Origin: M3007 sp040397785
GTDB taxonomy: Bacteria; Bacteroidota; Bacteroidia; Chitinophagales; Saprospiraceae
Direction of reading: 5' to 3'
DNA length: 64,000 nucleotides
NCBI GenBank assembly: GCA_040397785.1
Contig: JBBAVI010000019.1
Span: 1-64,000 of the forward strand
The translations under genes and the position numbers were made by a program. Of this stretch, positions 10,243 to 20,157 are shown piece by piece (within the stretch, counting starts at the first letter, position 1; each line of letters starts with the position of its first letter). The notes below the pieces were generated by a model that was not told the DNA's origin, made no database searches, and was given only the letters and a program-made list of their open reading frames with translations.

Positions 10243-10686
10243 CGTCCATAGGATAAAAAGTGAGGAATGATCAAAAAATCAGGAACAACCCGACGGTGCA
10301 AACTTACGCCGTGATTCTTTGGTAAACAAGTCTGTGTTAATCATTTGCCGAAAAAAATAATTAAACTGGCGAATAATATTTGGTTAATTATAGGTTAAGA
10401 AAGGTTGTAGGAAATTTTGTTCTGCATTGTGGGGTATTGACGATTGGCTATTTTAAGGATTTGTTAATAGGGTGGTAGTATCTTTGTCTATTGTACCATA
10501 TTGTCCACAATGTTTTTGTATAATTGCATCTTGAATATTGAAAAATATCCTTTAATCCATCGGTTCGACTCCAAAAAGCATCCCGGAATCATCTTATCTG
10601 CACCTTCTTTTTGTAATCCTTTCCTTGCAGTCATCCCGGAATCGCGCTCAACGAAACAATTTTTTAGCACCAAACACTACGAACAT
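10243..10686. other. Long upstream region of the giant adhesin
   Basis: About 440 AT-rich bases between the divergent CorA and adhesin genes. Apart from a promoter-like -7 box near 10479 no feature was recognised. The open frame extends in phase from 10501, but the signal peptide begins at 10687. Confidence 0.5.
10460..10486 (+). promoter_or_regulatory. Candidate Bacteroidota-type promoter for the giant adhesin
   Basis: TATCTTTG at 10479-10486 fits the -7 consensus TAnnTTTG. A TTTG lies at 10460-10463, but the spacer is 15 rather than about 19 bases, so the -33 assignment is weak. It would place the 5' end around 10492, giving a leader of nearly 200 bases. Confidence 0.35.
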
Positions 10687-13600
10687 ATGCGCCTGACTTC
10701 AACCGCTCTTTTTTTTAGCTGGGGTTTAATCTTGACGATGGCTGGTCCATTGCAGGCACAAACGGGTATTTCCAACACGGAACCGCTTGTGCTGGACGGT
10801 CATCAGCAACGTCATAAGATTGCTCCGCCTGCTGATCATGTTTTTGTTACCTTCGAACAGATGATTCCCAACCAGACTTACAGCATCATGGTGCCGGAAG
10901 ACCTGGAATTGGGTCTTTGTGTTCCGGATATAGTAGCGCTGGATCCGGCAGTACAGCAGGTTTCATACAATCAACAATTACGCCAATTGCGGTTTGTTGC
11001 CAACAAAGCGACGATGCAATTTCGGCTTGATTATGCTTGCAGTTGGAATACCAGTAACCCACCCAGCCACTACATTTCGTTGGTTTGCGAAACCTGTGTG
11101 AAGAAAAAACTGAAAGACGTCATGCAGGATATGGCGACGATTGAGGTTGCTAGTGGACAAACGGCGGAGGAGTTGGTAAAGGAGGTTTTGATTGGTGGTA
11201 ACTGTTTTGACATTACCAACGTTACTTTCGAGGGACAAGGCGGCCAGATTGGTAGTTTTAGCAATGGCTTGACCAATGTAGGTTTTGCCACGGGGATGGT
11301 GATGGCAACGGGGGATATTTCGGTGGTGGTTGGTCCCAATGACTCAGATAATGCAAGTGCAGGTTACGGGATTGCCACGGGCGATGGCGACCTTGGCACT
11401 TTAACGGGCGGTACCATTTTTGACCGCGCCGGTGTAGAATTTGATTTTAGTCCTACCCAAACGCCGCTCACCTTTGAGTTTGTGTTTGGATCAGAAGAAT
11501 ATTGTGAATACGTCAACTCTCAATTTAATGACGTTTTTGGCTTCTTTATTTCTGGGCCTGGTATTGCGGGCACACAGAACATTGCCACCTTGCCTGGTGG
11601 TGGTCCGGTTACGATCAATAGTGTAAATCATATCACCAACACCGGGTTTTACAACAACAATACGCCTGCTACCGGCACTTTATGCGGCCAAAACGCATCG
11701 GTACTGGCTTCTGTGAATGAGTTGCAATTTGACGGATACACCCGCCGTATGACTGCGGTTGCCAATGTAATTCCATGCCAGGTTTATCATATGAAACTGA
11801 AGGTAGGGGACGTTGGCGATGGTATTTTCGACTCTGGGGTATTTTTGAAAAACGGTTCTTTTGATGCGGGTGGTAATGCCTCCGTCGATTTCGTTGTCAA
11901 TGGCGACCCGGATGTCACGGAAGTATATGAAGGTTGTGGAACAGTTCAAATCATTTTTGACCGGATTGGCGGTAACCTCAACATTCCGCTTGCTGTGGCC
12001 TATGTCATTACGGGGACTGCTACCAATGTATTGGATTATAGTGGAATACCCGGCGTTGCCGTTATTCCTTCCGGCCAGGATAAGTTGATTTTGACGGTGA
12101 ATATCGCGAATGATTTGCTTATTGAAGGCGATGAAACGATCATTATAACCCTGTTGAATCCGTGTTCATGTACCATGCCTCAGGAAATCCTAACGATTAA
12201 GGATTTGCCTGCATTGGTAGTTACACCCGATACAGTTGTGATTTGTGGTCCGGGGGTGGGTATCATTGGTGTAACGGTGGTTTCAGGCGTTGAACCCTAT
12301 TCTTACAGTTGGTCAAATGGTGGAACTGAGTCTTCCATTTCTCCCTATGTATCTATTTCTTCCAATTATAGAGTAACAGTAACCGATGCTTGCGGTAAAA
12401 CAGTGGTTGCAACTGCACGGATTATTGTGCGTCCTCCACCTATTGCGCAATTACAGCCTCCTGCGCCGCAACTTTGTCCGGGACAAGAGGGGGTAATCAA
12501 GGTTAAATTTACAGGAACAGGGCCATTTATGCTAGAGTACGCACTCAATGGCGATTTGCAACCCATTATTGAAAATATCACGGATAATCCATACATGTTG
12601 ATTATCAACCAACCCGGATTATACACCATTGCGGCAGTTTATGATAGTTTGGGATGTAAAGGGCCGGGTCAAGGCGCTTTGTTGGTGATTACCTCTTCTT
12701 TAACGATGACCGGTGTTGCTACCAATGTAAAATGTTTTGGTCAGACAAATGGCTCGATTAATACTACCGTTGTGGGCGGACAAGGACCGATGAATTATAC
12801 TTGGGAAGGCCCAACCACCATTGCCAACGTGCCAGACCCCACGAACTTGCTGGCAGGTACTTACACGGTAACAGTGACCGATTTTTTTGGGTGCCAGAAC
12901 ACGCTCACCTTCAATGTAGCAGAACCTGGGGCGATTCTTCCCGTGGTAGATAACATCGTAAGCCCCAACTGTACCAGTGCAAATGGCGGAGCGATCAACA
13001 TCTCGGTTACAGGAGGTACGCCGACCTATACTTATTTGTGGAACAATGGTTTTACCGGTCAGGATCCACAAAATATACCCATTGGTACTTACACGGTGAC
13101 CATTACAGACCAAAGCAGTTGTGTAAGAACAGCCACAGCAACCGTAACGGGCAACTTTACACCGCCTATTGCAGATGCGACCGTGACCGGTTCCATTTCT
13201 TGCGCGAACCCTACCTTGGTCCTGAACGGCTCCAATTCAAGCAGTGGACTGGGCTTTACCTATAATTGGTTGGCCAATCCAGGCAATATTCAAAGTGGTG
13301 GCACCACGACCACGCCAACCGTAACCCAGGCCGGGACCTATACAATCGTGGTAACCAATACCGGAAATGGTTGTACGGCCTCCGATCCAGTACAGGTCAT
13401 CGCCGATGTTGCTGTACCTACCGCCAATGCAGGGCCAAACCAAACCCTCACTTGTGTAGTGAACAACATTACCCTGGATGGCTCCGGCTCTTCGCAAGGT
13501 GCTAATTTTACCTATTTGTGGACGGCCAGCGCGGGTGGAACCATTATCGGAGGCGGAACAACCCTCAATCCGATTGTTTCAACCGTGGGAACTTACACCT

Positions 13601-16600
13601 TAGTAGTCACGAATACGACAAATGGCTGTACAAGATCGGATGATGTGGTAATTAACAGCAATACCACCGTGCCGAATGCAGCAATTGCTACGCCTGGATT
13701 GCTTACTTGTCAAAATAACACCCTGACACTCAACGGGAATGCATCTACACCCACCGGTGGTGTTACTTTCCAATGGTCAACCGCAAATGGTATTATCGTT
13801 TCGGGTCAAACTTCAGCAAACGCAATTATCAGTGAACCAGGCACTTATACCTTACGGGTAACCAACAACATCAATGGCTGTACCGATACGGAGCAAGTAG
13901 TGGTGAGCCAGGATAATTCGGTTCCGGTTGCGCTTTCGGCTGTCAGTGGTCAATTAAATTGTACGACCAAACAGTTGACCATCAGTGGCGCGGGCTCTTC
14001 AACCGGGGCTAATTTCACTTTTCAATGGACTTCCTCGCCTGGTGGCGTATTTGTTTCGGGCCAAACAACCCTCAATCCGGTGGTGAGTGCCCCGGCCAAT
14101 TATACCTTGTTGGTGACCAACACGACCAACAATTGCACCGCTACTTCTTCCGTGTTGGTGGGTCAGGATATTCAGCCGCCTTTGGCAACCGCAGGGTCGC
14201 CAGCAACCCTTACCTGTGCTACTACGGTTTTGACCTTAGGTGATTCTGCTGCTACCATCGCGCCTAATTTGACCTATAACTGGACGGGTGTCGGTATTGT
14301 ATCCGGCAGCACCACTCCAACACCGACGATTAATAACCCAGGCACCTTTAACCTGGTTGTAACCAATGCCACCAATGGTTGTACCAGCACGGCAAGTGTG
14401 GTAATCAACCAAAATATCACCAATCCGACGGCTGTAGTTGCACAACCTGGCCAATTGAATTGTACCACACCGGCTTTGTTGTTGAGTGGTACCGGTTCTA
14501 GCACAGGTGCTAATTTTGCCTACAGTTGGAGTTCTTCAAGTGGTGGCGGCATCGGCGCGGGTGGAACAACCCTTTCTCCCACCGTAACTGCTGCAGGAAC
14601 TTATACCTTGGTGGTAACCAATACTTCCAATGGTTGTACTTCCGCTGCATCGGCGGTCGTAACCAGCAATGCCAACCTGCCTACCGCGATCGCGGTACCG
14701 AGTGGCATCCTGACTTGCGCCGTACAACAGATCACCTTAAATGGCGCAGGATCTACCACAGGTGGAACCATTACCTATCAATGGGGCACCGTGAATGGCA
14801 ATATCAGTACAGGTCAGGGTACTTTACAGGCTGCTGTAACCTTGCCTGGGCAATATACCCTGGTGGTAACCAATACCGTAAATAACTGTACGGCTACGTT
14901 TAATGTAAATGTGGATGCCGATTTGGTTGCACCAACGGTAGAAGCAGGTCCGGTACAAATTTTGGATTGCACCGTGCCAACCCTGGCCCTGAATGGAACG
15001 GGCTCCAGCACGGGCGCAAACTTCACTTATCAATGGTCGGCACAAAACGGGTCTGTATTCTTGTCTGCAACCGATATTTTGAATCCGCAAATTAACACCC
15101 CTGACGTTTATACCTTGTTGGTAACCAATACGTTGAATGGTTGTACGGCCAGTGACAATGTGAGCATTCAAGGGGATGCCAATGACCCGGTGGTGGCCAT
15201 TGCTACGCCAGCGATCCTGAATTGCATTACCCCGCAGGTAAATTTGAATGGCAACGGTTCATCTGTAGGTGCCAATTTTAGCTATATTTGGAATGGAACG
15301 GGCATCACCAGCGGTGGCACCAGCTTGAATGCAGTGGCCAATACACCAGGCGATTATACCCTCGTGATTACCAACACGACCAATGGATGTTCTTCTGAAG
15401 CAACCGTTACGGTTTCACAGGATATTGTAAAACCACCCGTTGATGCAGGCGCGGATAAAATACTCAATTGTTTTAACCCGCAAATTCAGGTCGGTGGCAC
15501 TGGAAATCCAACCGGTGCTAATTTCACCTTTGCTTGGACAGGCGCAGGCATTTTATCAGGGGTTAACACGGCTGCGCCCATTGTGAATCAGGGCGGCGCT
15601 TTTGTTTTAGTGGTGACCAACACCACCAATGGTTGTACCAGCACCGATAACGTAAATATTAATACGGATTTTGCGCAGCCACAGGCCAATGCCGGACCAG
15701 GATTCCAACTTACTTGTGTACAGAATACGTACACCATGAGCGCAACGGCCAGTGTTGGACCGAATTTCACTTATCAATGGACGACCAACACCGGTAATTT
15801 TGTCGGACCAAGCAATATTTTAAACCCAACCGTGAATGGTTCGGGCGATTATTACTTGTTGGTGACTGATACCAACAACGGTTGTACCCAGAGTTCGACG
15901 GCCCAAATTACCCAGGCTGCGGATGTACCGGTCGCAATTGCCGCGAATGCGCCGGAATTGACTTGTACTGTAACCAGCCTGACTCTAAGTGGTGCCGGTT
16001 CTAGTGTGGGCGCTGAATTTACCTACAATTGGGTGGCTACCCTGGGTGGTAATATTGTAAACGGCGTAAATACGTTGAGCCCAAGCATTGATAAACCAGG
16101 CTTGTACACGCTTTCGGTTATCAATACGACCAACAATTGTGTGTCCAACTCCAGTGTAACGGTCAATCAGAACATTACGCCTCCATCCATCGATGCCGGG
16201 CTTGCACCAACCCTTACCTGCGCCAATCCAACTGCCCAATTGACGGGTACGGTTGCTACCAACGGTTCATTTACCTATGCTTGGTCAGCACCAGCAGGCG
16301 CTAATATTTTAAATGGCAGTACGACCCTTACCCCAACCATCAATGCTGGGGGAACGTATGAACTCACGGTAACCAGCCAACAAAATGGTTGTTCCAGTGT
16401 GGCCAGCGTGGTCGCCAATGTGGATCAAGTGCCGCCAACTGCTGTAATTCAAACACCGGCATCCTTAACTTGTGCCGTCCTGAATGTAACCATCAACGCT
16501 GCCGGTTCCAGCACGGGCAACATGTCGTACACATGGACCACCACAGGAGGCAACCTGACAAACCAAAGCAATCCATTAGCGCCTATAGCCGACAAGCCAG

Positions 16601-18240
16601 GCACATACACCTTGTTGATTAAAAATAATGACAATGGCTGTACGCAAACGGTTACGACCACCGTGCCACAAGATATTGCCAATCCGGTCGCGCAAGCCGG
16701 AACGGATGGCTTACTTACCTGCGCGGTTACTTCTTTGCAATTGAACGGTACAGGCTCGAGTCAAACAGGGGATTATTTCTATCAATGGTCAACCAACAAT
16801 GGCCAAATCCTGGTTGGAGCAAATAGTCTGACACCCACGATCGTGGCGGGTGGCACCTACCAATTGTTTGTGAAAAACAATATAAATGGCTGTACTGCAA
16901 CCGATCAGGTTTTGGTAGATGTAAATACCCAGGCGCCAGTCATCGCCATCGCTTCCCCGGCTATTATTACGTGTACCAAGCCTCAAATTACCCTGGATGG
17001 CAGTGCCTCCCAAGGTGGAAGTAACATACTCTTTAGTTGGAGTACGGTTGACGGAAATATTGTGGGCGGTGACGTCAATAATAAAGTAGTCGTGGATGCT
17101 TCCGGTACGTATTTATTCACCGTGTTAAACAATGCAAATGGTTGTTCCAGCAGTACTACAGCCGTGGTGAGTGACAACATCATCTTGCCATTGGCGGATG
17201 CGGGTGCGCCGTTTACGCTTACGTGTTCTATTGATAAAGTTACCTTGCTGGGAACAGGTTCGGCGGGCTCCATTTATCAGTACACTTGGTCAACAACCGA
17301 TGGAAAAATTGTTTCAGGTGGTAATTTGTTGAATCCGGTGGTAAATGAGGAAGGTTTATACACCCTGACCGTATTGAATACGACCACGGGATGTAAAAAA
17401 ATAGATACCGTTGCGGTATTCCGTGAAACCAATGTTCCGACCGGCTTTGAGGTGAATTTGGATCGTCCTTCGTGCAGAGACAATGATGGGGTGATTACTT
17501 TTGGAACGGTAAATGGCGGTTATGGCCCCTATTTATATTCCATCAACAATGGCCAAAATTATGTGCCGAGCCTTGATTTTGCCAATATTGCACCTGGCCA
17601 ATACGACTTATGGATTCAGGATGTAAATGGTTGTGAATTCAACCAGCCTTTGAATGTGCCCAAAGCACTGGATCCTTCCATTACGCTGCCACCGAATTTT
17701 GACATCGTTTTGGGCGACTCCTTGTCGCTTCAGGCTATTTTGCCGGTTGGTTATCCCCTTAATTTAGTGGATACCGTGATTTGGACCCCAACGGATGGGT
17801 TGCATTTTAAAGGTACGGATGTGTTTAGTTTGCTCAATCCGGGCGCCAAGCCCTTCAAGCCAACCGAATATGTGGTAACTTTGGTAAGTGTGGATGGATG
17901 CCAGGCCAGCGACCGGATATTTATTCGGGTTGACAATGAGCCGCATATCTTTATTCCGAACGTGTTTACACCAGACGATGATGATACGAATAACAACCTG
18001 GTTTACGTTTTTGCCGATGGCGATCAGGTAGTGCGGGTAGATAAATTCCAGATTTTTGACCGCTGGGGAACTTTGGTCTTTACCGACCAGAATTTCTTGC
18101 CCAACGATCCGAGTCATGGTTGGGACGGAACCATCGGCGGTAAAGTTTCGAATCCTGCAGTGTTTGTTTATTATGCTGAAATTTTGTTGATTGATGGTCG
18201 TAAAATCCTTTATAAAGGTGATGTGACCCTCGTTCGATAA
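10687..18240 (+). CDS. Giant T9SS surface adhesin-like protein with 17 Ig/PKD-like repeats
   Basis: A 2517-residue protein beginning with a signal peptide (MRLTSTALFFSWG ... LQAQ). Domains in order: choice-of-anchor L domain (about 150-392; FVFGSEEYCEYVN), a Calx-beta-like segment (395-500), a PKD-like unit, two SprB-like repeats (about 680-825), 17 tandem repeats of about 84 residues (about 824-2249), another SprB-like unit, and a gliding-motility-associated C-terminal (CHU_C, T9SS type B) domain from IFIPNVFTPDDDD to the end. Nearly every repeat has one Cys near its start (LTC/LNC) and one near its end (NGC), suggesting one disulfide per domain. The likely role is surface adhesion or gliding. 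The start at 10687 was preferred over 10501 because it opens the signal peptide. Confidence 0.9.
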   Translation: MRLTSTALFFSWGLILTMAGPLQAQTGISNTEPLVLDGHQQRHKIAPPADHVFVTFEQMIPNQTYSIMVPEDLELGLCVPDIVALDPAVQQVSYNQQLRQLRFVANKATMQFRLDYACSWNTSNPPSHYISLVCETCVKKKLKDVMQDMATIEVASGQTAEELVKEVLIGGNCFDITNVTFEGQGGQIGSFSNGLTNVGFATGMVMATGDISVVVGPNDSDNASAGYGIATGDGDLGTLTGGTIFDRAGVEFDFSPTQTPLTFEFVFGSEEYCEYVNSQFNDVFGFFISGPGIAGTQNIATLPGGGPVTINSVNHITNTGFYNNNTPATGTLCGQNASVLASVNELQFDGYTRRMTAVANVIPCQVYHMKLKVGDVGDGIFDSGVFLKNGSFDAGGNASVDFVVNGDPDVTEVYEGCGTVQIIFDRIGGNLNIPLAVAYVITGTATNVLDYSGIPGVAVIPSGQDKLILTVNIANDLLIEGDETIIITLLNPCSCTMPQEILTIKDLPALVVTPDTVVICGPGVGIIGVTVVSGVEPYSYSWSNGGTESSISPYVSISSNYRVTVTDACGKTVVATARIIVRPPPIAQLQPPAPQLCPGQEGVIKVKFTGTGPFMLEYALNGDLQPIIENITDNPYMLIINQPGLYTIAAVYDSLGCKGPGQGALLVITSSLTMTGVATNVKCFGQTNGSINTTVVGGQGPMNYTWEGPTTIANVPDPTNLLAGTYTVTVTDFFGCQNTLTFNVAEPGAILPVVDNIVSPNCTSANGGAINISVTGGTPTYTYLWNNGFTGQDPQNIPIGTYTVTITDQSSCVRTATATVTGNFTPPIADATVTGSISCANPTLVLNGSNSSSGLGFTYNWLANPGNIQSGGTTTTPTVTQAGTYTIVVTNTGNGCTASDPVQVIADVAVPTANAGPNQTLTCVVNNITLDGSGSSQGANFTYLWTASAGGTIIGGGTTLNPIVSTVGTYTLVVTNTTNGCTRSDDVVINSNTTVPNAAIATPGLLTCQNNTLTLNGNASTPTGGVTFQWSTANGIIVSGQTSANAIISEPGTYTLRVTNNINGCTDTEQVVVSQDNSVPVALSAVSGQLNCTTKQLTISGAGSSTGANFTFQWTSSPGGVFVSGQTTLNPVVSAPANYTLLVTNTTNNCTATSSVLVGQDIQPPLATAGSPATLTCATTVLTLGDSAATIAPNLTYNWTGVGIVSGSTTPTPTINNPGTFNLVVTNATNGCTSTASVVINQNITNPTAVVAQPGQLNCTTPALLLSGTGSSTGANFAYSWSSSSGGGIGAGGTTLSPTVTAAGTYTLVVTNTSNGCTSAASAVVTSNANLPTAIAVPSGILTCAVQQITLNGAGSTTGGTITYQWGTVNGNISTGQGTLQAAVTLPGQYTLVVTNTVNNCTATFNVNVDADLVAPTVEAGPVQILDCTVPTLALNGTGSSTGANFTYQWSAQNGSVFLSATDILNPQINTPDVYTLLVTNTLNGCTASDNVSIQGDANDPVVAIATPAILNCITPQVNLNGNGSSVGANFSYIWNGTGITSGGTSLNAVANTPGDYTLVITNTTNGCSSEATVTVSQDIVKPPVDAGADKILNCFNPQIQVGGTGNPTGANFTFAWTGAGILSGVNTAAPIVNQGGAFVLVVTNTTNGCTSTDNVNINTDFAQPQANAGPGFQLTCVQNTYTMSATASVGPNFTYQWTTNTGNFVGPSNILNPTVNGSGDYYLLVTDTNNGCTQSSTAQITQAADVPVAIAANAPELTCTVTSLTLSGAGSSVGAEFTYNWVATLGGNIVNGVNTLSPSIDKPGLYTLSVINTTNNCVSNSSVTVNQNITPPSIDAGLAPTLTCANPTAQLTGTVATNGSFTYAWSAPAGANILNGSTTLTPTINAGGTYELTVTSQQNGCSSVASVVANVDQVPPTAVIQTPASLTCAVLNVTINAAGSSTGNMSYTWTTTGGNLTNQSNPLAPIADKPGTYTLLIKNNDNGCTQTVTTTVPQDIANPVAQAGTDGLLTCAVTSLQLNGTGSSQTGDYFYQWSTNNGQILVGANSLTPTIVAGGTYQLFVKNNINGCTATDQVLVDVNTQAPVIAIASPAIITCTKPQITLDGSASQGGSNILFSWSTVDGNIVGGDVNNKVVVDASGTYLFTVLNNANGCSSSTTAVVSDNIILPLADAGAPFTLTCSIDKVTLLGTGSAGSIYQYTWSTTDGKIVSGGNLLNPVVNEEGLYTLTVLNTTTGCKKIDTVAVFRETNVPTGFEVNLDRPSCRDNDGVITFGTVNGGYGPYLYSINNGQNYVPSLDFANIAPGQYDLWIQDVNGCEFNQPLNVPKALDPSITLPPNFDIVLGDSLSLQAILPVGYPLNLVDTVIWTPTDGLHFKGTDVFSLLNPGAKPFKPTEYVVTLVSVDGCQASDRIFIRVDNEPHIFIPNVFTPDDDDTNNNLVYVFADGDQVVRVDKFQIFDRWGTLVFTDQNFLPNDPSHGWDGTIGGKVSNPAVFVYYAEILLIDGRKILYKGDVTLVR
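13160..17440 (+). repeat. 17 tandem ~252-bp repeats inside the adhesin gene
   Basis: Each unit encodes about 84 residues with the pattern AxAGxxxxLTC, LxGxGSSxGANFTYxW, then GTYTLVVTNTTNGCT. Units differ throughout, so this is an old domain expansion rather than a recent DNA duplication. Unit boundaries were read from the protein. Confidence 0.85.
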
Positions 18241-18264
18241 ACGTTTAATATTTTATTACCTGGG

Positions 18265-18318
18265 CCGGCCCTGCAGCAACATTCGAAAATCGCGCGTGTT
18301 GCTGTGGGGCCGGACTGT
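18265..18318 (+). terminator. Terminator-like hairpin after the adhesin gene
   Basis: CCGGCCCTGCAGCAACA (18265-18281) pairs with 18297-18313 with a small internal mismatch and a 15-base loop, followed by a short T-rich stretch. Confidence 0.6.
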
Positions 18319-18461
18319 TTTAAGGTCGTTGTTACATTTGCCCTGTTGGGTTTAGTAACTAAGGTAGTATTGGGAATTTGGAGAGTGACCGAATTGCAGC
18401 GGTTAAAGCGGAAGTGTTGGGTGGATTTGGGTTTGAGCGGGTTTTGGCGGCTGAGCAGGAT

Positions 18462-19043
18462 CTATTGCTTCGATGAGATGCTTGCTGCAACTTTTTCCTT
18501 TAGCACGGGCAACAATTCCTGTTCAAACCAGGGGTTTTTCCGAATCCAGATCTGGTTGCGGGGAGAAGGGTGGGGGAGTGGCAGGTATTTCGGGAAATAG
18601 GTATGCCAATTGCGCACCGTTTCCGTAAGATTTTCGCACATTTTATTACCTAAATAGCGATTTTGAGCGTATTGTCCGATCAAAATCGTCAACTCAATGT
18701 TGGGCATTTGATCCAGCAACAATTGGTGCCAGGTGGGTGCACATTCTGGTCTGGGTGGCAAATCCCCTGATTTTCCAGCGCCTGGGTAACAAAATCCCAT
18801 GGGCATGAGGGCAATCAAATCCGCATCGTAAAACTGTGTTTTGTCCAGTCCCAACCATTGGCGCAAGTTGTTGCCACTGGCATCGTCCCAGGGCACGCCG
18901 GAAGCATGTACTTTTGAGCCCGGTGCCTGGCCAATCAGGAGCAACCTACTTTTTTCAGCAGCCTGGATAATTGGGCGCGGGCCCAAGGGCAGGGCGCTTT
19001 GGCAAATGGTACAGGCTCGGATTTCGGATAGGAGTTGGTTCAT
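18462..19043 (-). CDS. Uracil-DNA glycosylase family protein
   Basis: A 193-residue protein of the UDG superfamily. Motif A reads GQAPGSKVHASG, with a following PWDDASG, and motif B is HPSPRNQIW near residue 160. A CTIC pair near the N-terminus plus later cysteines (FCYPG, PPRPEC) could be ligands of an iron-sulfur cluster as in family 4 enzymes, but this is only inferred. The expected role is removal of deaminated bases in base-excision repair. It is transcribed alone, towards the end of the adhesin gene. Confidence 0.85.
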   Translation of the reverse strand: MNQLLSEIRACTICQSALPLGPRPIIQAAEKSRLLLIGQAPGSKVHASGVPWDDASGNNLRQWLGLDKTQFYDADLIALMPMGFCYPGAGKSGDLPPRPECAPTWHQLLLDQMPNIELTILIGQYAQNRYLGNKMCENLTETVRNWHTYFPKYLPLPHPSPRNQIWIRKNPWFEQELLPVLKEKVAASISSKQ

Positions 19044-19147
19044 GTTGCAAATTTGGGTATAAAAGAGGGGATTGCTCTATATATTATTCAATATTGAATC
19101 TCACGTTCAGTAAATTTTCAGAAGCGCTTGACTTACTTTTGCTAAAT

Positions 19148-19318
19148 ATGGAAAATAATATTTACAATCCCGAGGAATATAAAATGCTGTGGCTGTATAC
19201 CGCTAAATTTGAAAACGCAAAAAATGCGATGCCGATTTTTGCAAAGTCGGGATTAGACACTACATTTAATGCTTATTTTTATGGTTGTGCGACAGGGTTT
19301 TATGGACAAAAAAACTGA
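19148..19318 (+). CDS. Possible small protein, 56 residues, unknown
   Basis: An open frame beginning MENNIYNPEEYKML and ending GFYGQKN, in the roughly 300-base space between the UDG and a minus-strand hypothetical gene. Composition is protein-like (hydrophobic and charged residues mixed), but there is no recognisable domain. It might be a gene fragment. The remainder of the gap shows nothing. Confidence 0.25.
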   Translation: MENNIYNPEEYKMLWLYTAKFENAKNAMPIFAKSGLDTTFNAYFYGCATGFYGQKN

Positions 19319-19350
19319 ACGTATTGTGATTTATTAAAAAGGAGCCCAAA

Positions 19351-19863
19351 CTATTGTACTTCAAACGAGCATATAGTATTCACCGTCCGTTGTACATAAA
19401 TAGCCACCACGGTACTACCATTTGCTTCTACAATGCTTGGCGTAATGTAAAAAGGGAATGTTTCGGTAATTTCTTCCTCCGTTTGCACATAGATTTCCCC
19501 CGGAAGATCGCTGGAAGTTACTTCTTCTGCGTTGCTTAGGACACCAGTAATGGTATGTAATTCCACATCATCGCCGACGTTCATGGGCTCGTCTAAGAGC
19601 GATGCATCATCAAGCATTAAATCAACCAGTTCGTTTACCAGCACACTGGTGTACCCAAAATGCACATATCGATCGATAGAACCTTCCAGGATGTTGATAT
19701 CGACAGCGTGGTTTTCTTCCAAATTAACCGAAAAATATTCAGAAAAGTCCCTTTCCGGGAAATCGAAGTACAGGCCTACCATGGGGTAACCAGCGTCTTC
19801 TACCTGGGTGAGTAATCCGGTTTCAAAAAGCATTTCGTTGTTGGCGTCGAAGTTGTTTTCCAT
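19351..19863 (-). CDS. Acidic hypothetical protein, 170 residues
   Basis: Not recognised. The protein is strongly acidic, lacks a signal peptide or membrane segment, and contains a conserved-looking stretch GYPMVGLYFDFPERDFSEYF followed by alternating hydrophobic residues typical of a small alpha/beta fold. It is flanked by unrelated genes on the opposite strand, with no operon context. Start and stop are unambiguous. Confidence 0.6.
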   Translation of the reverse strand: MENNFDANNEMLFETGLLTQVEDAGYPMVGLYFDFPERDFSEYFSVNLEENHAVDINILEGSIDRYVHFGYTSVLVNELVDLMLDDASLLDEPMNVGDDVELHTITGVLSNAEEVTSSDLPGEIYVQTEEEITETFPFYITPSIVEANGSTVVAIYVQRTVNTICSFEVQ

Positions 19864-20157
19864 AAATGATCTTTTTTGGGGCTTTGTACAAATAGTATAC
19901 CATACTTGACCGGGCTGATTTTGTTGATAAATTGATTGATGCTACAGGCTATAAAATGAATATAAATCCAGCTTATATTTGTATCCCTGCACGCTCAATT
20001 AGGCCTCGCTTAGTCGCCATGCTCAAAATGATAATATGAAACTAATCTTAATGTGGATGAATCCGTTGCTTGTAAGGTTTACTTACAGGTTCAAATGGAA
20101 AGAAAACGAAAAGTGCCTGGCCGGAAAGCACATTCCTAACGAAAACAACAATACCCT

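Noticed and set aside
10501..10686. Longer N-terminus for the giant adhesin
   Set aside because: The added 62 residues are not signal-like, and a clean signal peptide begins at 10687.
13237..16682. Many long antisense frames in the adhesin gene
   Set aside because: They are shadows produced by the repetitive Thr/Asn/Gly-rich codons of the real gene.
18304..18600. 98-codon plus-strand frame overlapping the uracil-DNA glycosylase gene
   Set aside because: It is antisense to a well-supported gene and starts inside a terminator hairpin.
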